Under the pieces are notes generated by a model. That model was not told where the DNA came from, did no database searches, and worked only from the letters and a program-made list of their open reading frames with translations. Of a stretch of 64,000 nt of DNA, positions 35,155 to 43,503 are shown in pieces; the stretch's first letter is position 1, and each line of letters starts with the position of its first letter. Location of the stretch: positions 88,803-152,802 of the forward strand of contig QCCX01000003.1 in NCBI GenBank assembly GCA_003278845.1, read 5' to 3'. Made by a program: the position numbers and the translations under genes. The DNA is from Prochlorococcus sp. AG-347-O22 (GTDB lineage Bacteria > Cyanobacteriota > Cyanobacteriia > PCC-6307 > Cyanobiaceae).

Positions 35155-36540
35155 ATGGCTGAAGATTTAATTAATAATAAAGATATATATTTCCCCTCAT
35201 ATTTAGGGACTAATGACAAATTGATTACTCTTCTTAATAGAACATGTCAAACTCTTTGTGAATGGTTCTCTAAGGCTGATAAAAATGGTCCTTTACCATT
35301 TGATGAGAGTTTCAAGTGCATTATGCCTGCGGAAGATGGTAACTCTGAAGAAGATTTGTTTTCTGAGATTGAATCTCTTTTAAATAATTCATTTAATCCC
35401 GTTCATCCTGGCTCACTAGCTCACTTAGATCCTCCACCTTTAATTTTCTCTATTTTGGGAGATTTAATTGCTGCTGGTTTAAATAATAATCTTCTTGCTT
35501 ACGAGTTATCACCAAGCGTAACTTTACTTGAGGATTCATTATGCAAATGGTTTGCCAAAAAATTAGGGTTTAATGAATTCTCAGGAGGTATAGCTGCTAG
35601 CGGGGGTACATTAAGTAATCTGAATGCACTTATAGCAGCTAGAAATAATGCTGGATTAGGTACCAATCCTAATTCTGTATTACTTGTTAGTGAAGATGCT
35701 CATTCTTCCTTCGTTAAATGTATAAAAGTAATGGGTCTTGATACTGCGAATCTAATCAAGATTAAAACTGATAATCAAGGTCGAATGGATATAAACGATC
35801 TCAGAAATTCTTTAGATAAATGTTCAATAGAAAATAAAAAAATATTTGCTATTGTTGCCACCCTTGGGACAACAGTAAGAGGGGCAATTGATCCTATTAA
35901 AGATATGAGTGAAATCTGTAAACAAAGAAACATATGGTTACATATTGATGGTTCAATTGGAGGGATTTTTGCGATGACTTCTTCCCCAATAGAAGGTTTA
36001 AATAATATTAATCAAGCAAATTCGATAACAATAAATCCACAAAAAATCATTGGCATTACAAAGACTTCATCTTTGTTATTGGTTTCAAATATGAGTACTT
36101 TAGAAAATACTTTTAATACTGGATTACCATATATATCATCTAAAGAAAATATTATAAATAGAGGAGAAATAGGCATACAAGGTTCTAGACCTGCAGAGGT
36201 TATAAAACTATGGCTTGGGTTACGTTTTTTAGGTCTTAATGGAATAGAAAATATATTAAAGTCATCAATTAAAAGAAAAGATTTTTTTATAAAAAATATT
36301 AGTAAAAATAAATTTGATATATATTCAGGTCCTCTTCATATTGTTTCATTCTTACCAAAGAAACTTGAGCCTAAAGACTCTGATGCATGGACTCAAACTA
36401 AAGTTAATGAACTAATTAAAAATAATTTTATGCTTTCTAGACCAAAATTTAAAGATAAATATTTTTTAAGGGTTGTCATGGGAAATTACAATACAAAAGA
36501 ATCTCATATTAAAGAACTTTTAAGACTTTTAAATGTTTAA
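35155..36540 (+). CDS. PLP-dependent group II decarboxylase (glutamate/diaminobutyrate type)
   Basis: 461 residues of the pyridoxal-dependent decarboxylase family. The N-terminal block NPVHPGSLAHLDPPPL, GGIAASGGTLSNLNALIAAR for phosphate, VATLGTTVRGAIDPI, Asp265 in HIDGSIGG, and the Schiff-base Lys297 in INPQKIIGITKTSS are visible. The usual HVDAA and DPHK/NPHK motifs are changed to HIDGS and NPQK, so the substrate (glutamate, diaminobutyrate, aromatic acids) cannot be assigned and altered activity is possible. The start is ATG 35155. Confidence 0.85.
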   Translation: MAEDLINNKDIYFPSYLGTNDKLITLLNRTCQTLCEWFSKADKNGPLPFDESFKCIMPAEDGNSEEDLFSEIESLLNNSFNPVHPGSLAHLDPPPLIFSILGDLIAAGLNNNLLAYELSPSVTLLEDSLCKWFAKKLGFNEFSGGIAASGGTLSNLNALIAARNNAGLGTNPNSVLLVSEDAHSSFVKCIKVMGLDTANLIKIKTDNQGRMDINDLRNSLDKCSIENKKIFAIVATLGTTVRGAIDPIKDMSEICKQRNIWLHIDGSIGGIFAMTSSPIEGLNNINQANSITINPQKIIGITKTSSLLLVSNMSTLENTFNTGLPYISSKENIINRGEIGIQGSRPAEVIKLWLGLRFLGLNGIENILKSSIKRKDFFIKNISKNKFDIYSGPLHIVSFLPKKLEPKDSDAWTQTKVNELIKNNFMLSRPKFKDKYFLRVVMGNYNTKESHIKELLRLLNV

Positions 36541-36543
36541 CTA

Positions 36544-36681
36544 ATGAATATGGGTAGACCAAAAATTATTGCAATAGTAACAGGGTTTATATCTATAGCT
36601 ATTTGTATTGCGTATTTACTCTTAATAACTATCTTTGATTTCAGAACTTATTTAAATGATCAATTATCTAATATTACATAG
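36544..36681 (+). CDS. small one-span membrane protein, 45 aa
   Basis: ATG 36544 to TAG 36681 encodes 45 residues: a basic start MNMGRPK, a single span (about 8-31, IIAIVTGFISIAICIAYLL) and a polar tail ending LSNIT. It begins 3 bp after the decarboxylase stop on the same strand and overlaps the end of the convergent GTPase gene by 8 bp. The positive-inside charge pattern and tight spacing argue for a real gene. I do not know its family. Confidence 0.6.
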   Translation: MNMGRPKIIAIVTGFISIAICIAYLLLITIFDFRTYLNDQLSNIT

Positions 36682-38173
36682 TAAATGGAGGCAAACTTTT
36701 ATTTGATATAAAATACTTTTTCATTTCAATTTTTGAAATAGCTTCTTTTACGAAGTTGTTTAAAATATCCTCTCTTTTACTAATTCTATAGATCTTATCT
36801 ACCACTTCTTGAATTCCACCATCTCCCCAATCTTGCCCATTTTCAAAATATTCAATCAAGCTCAGTCCTACTATTCTTATTAACCAGCCTGCTGTAACTG
36901 ACTGTATAGATTTAGATAATATTATTTTAGTCAAACTTGTAGCTAAAGCAGGTGAAAGAATGGCAAGCCCCCCTTTTAGTATTCCTTGTTTAGCCAATGC
37001 GCTTATTAATGATGTCGCTAAATCTTTTGCATCTTTTTTTGTAAGCTTTATTTCATATATTTTTGATAACTCCATTATCATTTGAAGGTTTACGGAGGTA
37101 GTAGTAAGGAAATCAACAGCTGGTAGTGGATTAACTAGTATTACTCCTCCTGTTATCCACATGTATTTATTAATCACTTTATTTGACATTAAATATCTTT
37201 GTTCTTGCAGGAAATTTTTACTTTTAATACCTAACTTATTTGAGCGAAAAAGAATATTATCCGCCAATAACTCTTCACCATTATTATCGAGCGTTTCAAT
37301 TATTTCTCTAAATAAACTTCCTACCTCTGGAACTAAATTTAAAGTATCCGATTTTACATAGGTAGATTGTTTGGGTACTGCTATTGTTTGAACAACTGAA
37401 ATTTTATTTTTTCTAGCGGAAGTTATAGAAACTATATTTTCTTTGATAAGTTTATTTTCATCTATTGACCTCAAATCACATTTATTTAGAACAATTATTA
37501 TTTTTTTTCTTAATTTTATTAATTCCTTAATTAAATAGTTTTCGTATTTATTTATGTCCTGATCTAACACAAAAAGAACTAGGTCGGAATTTGACGCTTG
37601 TATAATTGTAGCTTTTTCTCTTTCTTCTCCTAATTTAGATGGTTCGAATAAGCCCGGAGTATCCACTATATTAATGTTTCTTTTTAAGATTGGGATACGA
37701 ATTTTATAGCTATTAATTTGCTTTGTTGTACCTATTTTTGCGGATGTTTGTCCGACAATATTTTTCAATAAAGATCTTGCTATGGATGTTTTACCAGAGG
37801 AACCTGCTCCAAAAAGAGTAACTTTATAATCTCCTGTTTTTAAATGGGACTCAAGTTTATTTTTTTGGTAATTTAACAATTCAGCTTTTACGTTATCGTT
37901 TATTTTTTTTTTAATTTTCTCGACCCCTTCTAAACTTATCTTGGCAGCACCATATGTATTTTTGAATGAAAGTGTATTTTTTTTATTTTTATAAATAACT
38001 TTATAAACTAATTTTTTAAATAATTTTTTATCAATATTATAAAAAATATAAACAATTACTATTAAAAATATAAAGGTATAAATGTTTACTATTCTTATAA
38101 ATATTGTAAATAAAATATATACTAATAATATTAAAACCATATACTTTATATACCTTAATTTCAAGTAATTCAT
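36674..38173 (-). CDS. membrane-associated GTPase with DUF697 domain (Era/YcjF-like)
   Basis: 499 residues. Two N-terminal membrane spans (about 10-47) precede a P-loop GTPase with G1 GAGSSGKTS (122-130), G3 DTPG (171-174) and G4 NKCD (230-233). The C-terminal half is a DUF697 domain with hydrophobic helices (YMWITGGVILVNPLPAVDFLTT, SLISALAKQGILKGG). The family is common in cyanobacteria and plastids, with a suspected role in envelope or thylakoid membrane dynamics, but no tested function that I can cite. It is 1 bp from lspA, so probably cotranscribed. Confidence 0.85.
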   Translation of the reverse strand: MNYLKLRYIKYMVLILLVYILFTIFIRIVNIYTFIFLIVIVYIFYNIDKKLFKKLVYKVIYKNKKNTLSFKNTYGAAKISLEGVEKIKKKINDNVKAELLNYQKNKLESHLKTGDYKVTLFGAGSSGKTSIARSLLKNIVGQTSAKIGTTKQINSYKIRIPILKRNINIVDTPGLFEPSKLGEEREKATIIQASNSDLVLFVLDQDINKYENYLIKELIKLRKKIIIVLNKCDLRSIDENKLIKENIVSITSARKNKISVVQTIAVPKQSTYVKSDTLNLVPEVGSLFREIIETLDNNGEELLADNILFRSNKLGIKSKNFLQEQRYLMSNKVINKYMWITGGVILVNPLPAVDFLTTTSVNLQMIMELSKIYEIKLTKKDAKDLATSLISALAKQGILKGGLAILSPALATSLTKIILSKSIQSVTAGWLIRIVGLSLIEYFENGQDWGDGGIQEVVDKIYRISKREDILNNFVKEAISKIEMKKYFISNKSLPPFTM

Positions 38174-38174
38174 T

Positions 38175-38633
38175 TCATCTATTATTCTTAAAAATGTTAT
38201 AAAGTAAAAAAAAGAAACCTATATTTATAGTTATATCAGCAATATTAAATACTGGAAAATTTATAACATTTAAATTTATAAAATCAACAACAAACCCTCT
38301 ATATATTCTATCTATACCATTACCAATAGTTCCCCCAAGAATAAAGCTGTAAGAATATAGATCGAATGAGCTTAATGTATTTTTCCTAAATATTAAATAA
38401 ATAAGTAATATTGAGAACAAAATACTTATTAAAGATAAAAATATTCTACTACCACTAAATATGTTAAATGCAGCTCCGTAATTTTTTACAAAGTCTAATT
38501 TGAACAAAAGAAAATCTTTATTAATAAATAATCTTTTATTATAAAACATTAAATATTTTGTAAATTGATCTATTAGAGCAATAAAAATACTTAATGATAA
38601 AAAATATATTTTTGTTTGTAATTTATTAATCAT
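38175..38633 (-). CDS. lspA: lipoprotein signal peptidase (signal peptidase II)
   Basis: LspA cleaves the signal peptide from diacylated prolipoproteins in the plasma membrane. The 152-residue protein has four spans and the two catalytic aspartates, Asp117 in GFVVDFINL and Asp133 in FNIADI, together with NYGAAFNIFSG and GNGIDRI. Its ATG overlaps the bioY stop by one base (TAATG), so translation is likely coupled. It is slightly short of the typical 160 or so residues but intact. Confidence 0.95.
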   Translation of the reverse strand: MINKLQTKIYFLSLSIFIALIDQFTKYLMFYNKRLFINKDFLLFKLDFVKNYGAAFNIFSGSRIFLSLISILFSILLIYLIFRKNTLSSFDLYSYSFILGGTIGNGIDRIYRGFVVDFINLNVINFPVFNIADITINIGFFFLLYNIFKNNR

Positions 38634-39202
38634 TATTTTCTTCGTTTTAAAAGTTCTATAGGTTTAATAAGTAATAAAAGTGGAAAAAGCATTAAAAAAT
38701 GATATCCAATCTTACCTAATGAGTATTTCCCTAAATTATATAAAAATAAATTAAATTCACCGTAGGATATAAATTGTATTAAGTTGTAAAAAATTCCAGT
38801 TAAATGCATAGCACCTATTGCTAATAATCCATTTTTTAAAAAGTTTCCAACGTTTATTTTATTTCTATTATTTAAATTATCAATTATTTTTATTAATGGA
38901 TATGAACCTAATAAATATCCAAAATTTGGAGTGAGCAAATAACCAATTGAACCTCCTTGATGAAATACAGGAAATATAAATAACCCCAAAATTAAATATA
39001 TAGAAAATGCTCTGAAAACAACTTTTTTATGAAATATGAGTGTTAATAAAATTATGGTTGGAATTTGCCATGTGATAGGAATCTCATAGTTATTACTAGA
39101 TTTATAGACAAAAGGTAGTGGAAGAAAAACAGGTAACATTGATGTTATTACTAGTGATTGAAGACTCACCAGTATCTCAATTAATTTATAAAAATTGAGC
39201 AT
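38633..39202 (-). CDS. bioY: BioY biotin transporter (ECF S-component)
   Basis: BioY is the biotin-binding membrane subunit of an energy-coupling-factor transporter, and some BioY proteins work without the ATPase module. The 189-residue protein is very hydrophobic with about six spans and shows the family blocks VFHQGGSIGYLLTPNFGYLLGSYPL and LAIGAMHLTGIFYNL. No EcfA or EcfT gene is nearby. The bioY-lspA pairing is known in other cyanobacteria. Confidence 0.88.
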   Translation of the reverse strand: MLNFYKLIEILVSLQSLVITSMLPVFLPLPFVYKSSNNYEIPITWQIPTIILLTLIFHKKVVFRAFSIYLILGLFIFPVFHQGGSIGYLLTPNFGYLLGSYPLIKIIDNLNNRNKINVGNFLKNGLLAIGAMHLTGIFYNLIQFISYGEFNLFLYNLGKYSLGKIGYHFLMLFPLLLLIKPIELLKRRK

Positions 39203-39217
39203 TATTATAAATTCTGT

Positions 39218-40450
39218 TTATAAACTTCTCAATGCAACAATTGGATCTAATTTAGAAGCTCTTTTTGCAGGTAAAACGCCAAAGATTAAACCTATTGATC
39301 CTGAAATGATCATTGTGGAAAAAGTAGTTGTAATTCCTACTGATGCAGGAAGTGGTGTTATGAGAGATAAAAGAAAAACACCTGATAAACCCGTTGTTGT
39401 TCCAATTAATCCTCCAAATGTAGATAAAATCAATGCCTCAATTAAAAATTGAATTAATATATCTGACTGTTTAGCTCCTATTGCTTTTCTAAGGCCAATC
39501 TCTTCAGTCCTTTCGCTTACAGAAACGAGCATAATATTCATGATCCCTATGCCACCAACTACTAAAGATACTGCCCCAATACCAGCCAATAAAAACGTTA
39601 GTCCACTTGTTATGTTGGTTACTATATTCAATGCATCTTCTTGAGATCTAACCGCAAAGTCATCATCTCTGATTATTTTATGTCTTTGCCTTAATAAGTT
39701 AGTAATTTGAAATTTAGCGGCACTAGTTGCATTTTTATTTATCGCTTCAACACTAATGAAGCTTAAACTTACTCCATATGTAGGATCCTTCCCTGTAATC
39801 CTATTGACCATGGTGGTTAATGGTATATAAGCATTTTTGTCTTGATTACTTCCAAATACAGCACCTTTTGGTTTTAATATTCCGATAATTTCATAAGTAT
39901 GGTCTTTAATTCTGATTTTTTTTCCAAGTGATGAAGATTTATCTTTGAAAAATTCGTCTTTAAGATCAGGACCTATTACAACAAAACTTCTTGCACTATT
40001 TACATCACTTTTTGATAAAAATCTACCCTTGTCTACCTCAAAGCTTCTTACTTCAAGAAATTCAGGAGTAACTCCAGCAATAGATATATTTAAACTTTTA
40101 GAATTTGATTGCACTATTTCGTTAGCGGAGATTTGGGGAGCTACTTTTTTAACTGTTGGTACTTGATTACTAATTGCTACTGCATCTTCTAAAACTAGGT
40201 TTTTAGGAAATGAGATACCTCTTCTTCTTGTGTCATTATTTCCGGGAACAATAAATAAAACGTTGGCACCTAAATTACTTAATTGGTTTTTTGCTAATGT
40301 TTGAGCACCTCTACCAAGTCCAACAAGTGTAATAACTGAAGCATTTCCTATAATTATCCCCAACATTGTTAACGAACTTCTCAATTTGTTCGAAACTAAG
40401 GTTTTTGTGGCCATGCCTAAGGCTTCTTTTATTGAGATATTCCTAGACAT
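39218..40450 (-). CDS. MacB-type ABC transporter permease (FtsX fold)
   Basis: 410 residues with the MacB/FtsX layout: one N-terminal span (SSLTMLGIIIGNASVITLV), a periplasmic MacB_PCD domain of about 230 residues, and three C-terminal spans with the signature ERTEEIGLRKAIGAKQSDILIQFLIEA and the GVLPAKRASKLDPIVALR ending. The ATPase and adaptor partners are not in the window. Homologs export lipids, antibiotics or virulence peptides, or in cyanobacteria heterocyst glycolipids (DevC); none can be chosen here. It overlaps the 3' end of pyk by 8 bp. Confidence 0.9.
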   Translation of the reverse strand: MSRNISIKEALGMATKTLVSNKLRSSLTMLGIIIGNASVITLVGLGRGAQTLAKNQLSNLGANVLFIVPGNNDTRRRGISFPKNLVLEDAVAISNQVPTVKKVAPQISANEIVQSNSKSLNISIAGVTPEFLEVRSFEVDKGRFLSKSDVNSARSFVVIGPDLKDEFFKDKSSSLGKKIRIKDHTYEIIGILKPKGAVFGSNQDKNAYIPLTTMVNRITGKDPTYGVSLSFISVEAINKNATSAAKFQITNLLRQRHKIIRDDDFAVRSQEDALNIVTNITSGLTFLLAGIGAVSLVVGGIGIMNIMLVSVSERTEEIGLRKAIGAKQSDILIQFLIEALILSTFGGLIGTTTGLSGVFLLSLITPLPASVGITTTFSTMIISGSIGLIFGVLPAKRASKLDPIVALRSL

Positions 40451-42233
40451 ATTTATATTTATCTATTGCATCATCATCTTCAATTTGTCCCATGTATATA
40501 ACACCTTCATTAAGCTGGAGTGTAATAAGGTCGCCATTATTGATTTGATGATTATCCATATTTTCTAAATTACAAATTGTAGAAATCTTTTTATTATTTT
40601 TGTTAAATAAGGCATAAACATCATTTACATTTTGGTTCGTAACAATGCCGGCAATATTTTTACTCAGTGGAATATTTTGCATTAATTCCTTCGAAACAAA
40701 TAATATTTCTCCTGGGCAAATTAAGGACATATCAAGATTATTTCTAATTATTCTGGCTTTACCTGTAACACCAACTTCCCCTATTGAAATTCCTCTTGAT
40801 ACAATCTTTCTTACTAAACCGACTTTTATTAAATCTGTAGAGCCGCTAATTCCAGTTAATGTACCTGCGGTTTGGACTACTAAATCGCCTTGATTTAGTA
40901 TCCCCATCTCCTGAGCAATTTGCATAGCTAAACTAAATGTTTTTGCTGTTCTTTGATCATTTTTAACTACTATTGGAGTAACTCCCCAAACAAGTTGCAA
41001 TCTTCTCGCTACACTTCTCTCTGTAGTAGTTGCCAAGATAGGTGTTGGTGGTCTGAACTTACTTACATTTCGAGCGGTAGAACCTGATTTAGTTAAGGGG
41101 ATAATAGCTCCTGCATCAAGTTGTCTAGCTATATTACTTACAGCTGCACTAATAGCATTTGGGATCGTACTGGGTAAGTGGCTTTCAATAGCCTTAAGTG
41201 GATAATCCCTTTCAATTCTTCTTGCTATGGTTGCCATCGTTTCAACTGCCTCTACAGGATAATCGCCAACTGCAGTTTCGTTTGAAAGCATTACAGCATC
41301 CGTACCATCCAGAATTGCATTTGCAACATCACTAACTTCGGCCCTAGTTGGTCTTGGGTTAGAAGCCATAGAATCAAGCATTTGAGTCGCTGTAATTATT
41401 GGGATACCTAATGTATTAGCTTTTCTTATTAATTCCTTTTGTAAAAGAGGAACTTCTTCAGCAGGCATTTCTACTCCCAAATCCCCCCTTGCAACCATAA
41501 CCCCATCACATAAGGGTAATACTGAATCGATCTGATCAATTGCTTCAAATTTTTCTATTTTTGCGACTACAGGAGTTGAATACCCATTTTTGTTTATTAA
41601 ATCTTTTATCTCATTTATATCGGATGGATTTCTTACGAAACTTAGTGCTATCCAATCAACTCCTTCAGATAAACCGAATTTTAAATCCTCTTTATCTTTT
41701 TCTGTTAATGCTTTTACCGATAATTGAACATCTGGAAAATTAACACCTTTATTGTTTGAAAGAACCCCTCCTACAGTTACAATGCACTCCAAATTATTAG
41801 CTTTTTTATCAACTTTTTCTACAATCATTTCTATTTTTCCGTCATCTAAAAGTATTCTTTTCCCTTCGCTAACTTCTTGAGAAAGTTTGTCGTAGGTAAC
41901 ATTTGCAATAGTATTTGTACATTCGACTTCATTTGATGTCAGTGTGAATTTATCGCCTTTTTTAACTTTTACTGGCCCATCTTCAAAGCGCCCTAACCGT
42001 ATTTTAGGTCCTTGAAGATCTTGCAATATTCCAATATCTATTTCTAACTTTTTTGATACTTCCCTTATGGTTTTTATTCTCTCGGCATGATCTTTATGAT
42101 CTCCATGCGAGAAATTTAATCTAAATGTTGTTACTCCAGCTTTAATTAAATTTGTAATTATCTCTTCAGATTGAGTAGCAGGGCCAATAGTTGCTACTAT
42201 TTTTGTTCTTCTTTTTAAATCAATATTCGACAT
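40443..42233 (-). CDS. pyk: pyruvate kinase with C-terminal PEP-utilising-type domain
   Basis: Pyruvate kinase makes pyruvate and ATP from phosphoenolpyruvate. The core shows RTKIVATIGPAT, NFSHGDHKDH, LQDLQGPKIRLG, the catalytic block PVVAKIEKFEAIDQID, GVMVARGDLGVE, and TATQMLDSM. Beyond residue 480 or so it carries an extra domain like the mobile His domain of PEP synthase (CPGEILFVSKELMQN, IAGIVTNQNV) but without an obvious phospho-His. That extension is known in Bacillus and cyanobacterial enzymes. Total length is 596 aa. Confidence 0.97.
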   Translation of the reverse strand: MSNIDLKRRTKIVATIGPATQSEEIITNLIKAGVTTFRLNFSHGDHKDHAERIKTIREVSKKLEIDIGILQDLQGPKIRLGRFEDGPVKVKKGDKFTLTSNEVECTNTIANVTYDKLSQEVSEGKRILLDDGKIEMIVEKVDKKANNLECIVTVGGVLSNNKGVNFPDVQLSVKALTEKDKEDLKFGLSEGVDWIALSFVRNPSDINEIKDLINKNGYSTPVVAKIEKFEAIDQIDSVLPLCDGVMVARGDLGVEMPAEEVPLLQKELIRKANTLGIPIITATQMLDSMASNPRPTRAEVSDVANAILDGTDAVMLSNETAVGDYPVEAVETMATIARRIERDYPLKAIESHLPSTIPNAISAAVSNIARQLDAGAIIPLTKSGSTARNVSKFRPPTPILATTTERSVARRLQLVWGVTPIVVKNDQRTAKTFSLAMQIAQEMGILNQGDLVVQTAGTLTGISGSTDLIKVGLVRKIVSRGISIGEVGVTGKARIIRNNLDMSLICPGEILFVSKELMQNIPLSKNIAGIVTNQNVNDVYALFNKNNKKISTICNLENMDNHQINNGDLITLQLNEGVIYMGQIEDDDAIDKYKYV

Positions 42234-42294
42234 ATATAGATAATATTGCTAGATATAAATAAATTTACCATACCCAAAGTTAGTTATTTAAGTC

Positions 42295-42624
42295 ATGGAT
42301 TTTAAAACTTATCAGAAAAAAGCTAGAGAAACAGCACAATATCCAGATTTAGGATCAAATAATATTTATCCAACTCTTGGCTTAGTTGGAGAGGCTGGTG
42401 AGGTGGCAGAAAAAGTAAAAAAGGTTATAAGAGATAAAAATGGAATATTTGATAACGAATCAAAATTAGGTATTAAAAAAGAGTTAGGAGATGTTTTGTG
42501 GTACATATCTAATCTTTGTACAGAATTAAATTTTAATTTAGAGGATGTTGCATTACAAAACCTTGAGAAATTAAAATTAAGAGTTGCTAAAGGAAAGATA
42601 AGAGGTTCTGGAGATGATAGATAA
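42295..42624 (+). CDS. MazG-like nucleotide pyrophosphohydrolase
   Basis: A 109-residue all-alpha NTP pyrophosphohydrolase of the MazG-like group. The metal-binding pattern EAGEVAEKVKK with the later KKELGDVLWYISNLC gives the ExxE and ExxD motifs. The family hydrolyses non-canonical or excess nucleoside triphosphates as housecleaning; related proteins occur in cyanophages. It diverges from pyk and ends 2 bp before the convergent YggT gene. The small size and single motif set suggest a dimer or tetramer. Confidence 0.9.
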   Translation: MDFKTYQKKARETAQYPDLGSNNIYPTLGLVGEAGEVAEKVKKVIRDKNGIFDNESKLGIKKELGDVLWYISNLCTELNFNLEDVALQNLEKLKLRVAKGKIRGSGDDR

Positions 42625-42626
42625 GT

Positions 42627-42905
42627 TCAGCCATAACCTAAGCTTGCATACTGGAGATTTGTAATTAAATTTTGTATAACATTTAAAAGTAAAAAAGCTA
42701 ATAAGGATGAAATATCAAATCCACCTATTGGAGGGATAATACCTCTAAAAATGTTTAAATAAGGATCTGTGATAGAAGTTAATGCAGATAAAACGCCGTT
42801 ACTCCAATCAATACCAGGAAACCATGTAAGTAAAATTCTTATTATCAATATAAAAGAATAAATCGATAAAGTTTGGCCCAGAACTGCAAAAATCTCAGAT
42901 AACAT
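42627..42905 (-). CDS. YggT-family membrane protein (YlmG-like)
   Basis: A 92-residue protein with two membrane spans (about 5-27 and 64-84) and the YGGT signature SFILIIRILLTWFPGIDW and TDPYLNIFRGIIPPIGGFDISSLLAF. Plastid and cyanobacterial YlmG homologs affect nucleoid and thylakoid organisation or cytochrome b6f assembly. The neighbour upstream is scpB, a chromosome-segregation gene, which fits the link of ylmG to cell division loci. Confidence 0.88.
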   Translation of the reverse strand: MLSEIFAVLGQTLSIYSFILIIRILLTWFPGIDWSNGVLSALTSITDPYLNIFRGIIPPIGGFDISSLLAFLLLNVIQNLITNLQYASLGYG

Positions 42906-42936
42906 TATCTTGACGTAATTTATTATATCCTAACAT

Positions 42937-43392
42937 TTACTTATTATTGCTGCTTCCTATATTTGAGAGATATTCATTACTTACAGCAAAAGTTTGAAAA
43001 AACTTTTCTGATAATGATAACCAATATGATCTACCATCTTTTTGCTTTCGTTTGACAATAAATTTCTTTTCTAATAATTCTTTAATATGATCATAAGCAC
43101 CTGAACCTCTAAGAAGTATAAGATCCGATTGTAAGATCTTTTTTTTGATCGCAATAGTAGCCAATGTCCTTAATTCGGATGTTTTCAAATCAGAAGGAAG
43201 TAAATCATCGACGAATTCATTAAGACTAGATTTTAGTTCAAGAGAAAAACTGTTATTAACTGCATTTAATTCAATAGCTGAGTTGGGATTAGAGTATTTA
43301 TTTTTTAGATCTTTTATTGCATCATTTATTGAGTTTATATCAGAATTAGTAATTTCTGAAAGATCTTTTTTTGTTATTGGTCTGCCTTTCAA
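42937..43392 (-). CDS. scpB: segregation and condensation protein ScpB
   Basis: ScpB forms the bacterial condensin with SMC and ScpA. The sequence shows the tandem winged-helix family pattern: LKGRPITKKDLSEIT, LSLELKSSLNEFVDDLLPSDLKTSELRTLATIA and LRGSGAYDHIKELLEKKFI. The first standard start is TTG 43392, but the frame is open to 43497, and the part before it (DLVTKVEAVLY) is homologous to the start of other ScpB proteins. The true start is therefore upstream and probably a non-standard ATT or ATC codon close to the ilvA stop (see findings). Confidence 0.85.
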   Translation of the reverse strand: MKGRPITKKDLSEITNSDINSINDAIKDLKNKYSNPNSAIELNAVNNSFSLELKSSLNEFVDDLLPSDLKTSELRTLATIAIKKKILQSDLILLRGSGAYDHIKELLEKKFIVKRKQKDGRSYWLSLSEKFFQTFAVSNEYLSNIGSSNNK

Positions 43393-43503
43393 ATATAGAA
43401 CAGCTTCAACCTTAGTAACTAGATCTATATCAGATATTGGCGTGGAAATTATATCAGATTGATTGATTTTAATTACCGAAATCTTTCCTAAGATACCTTA
43501 AAT

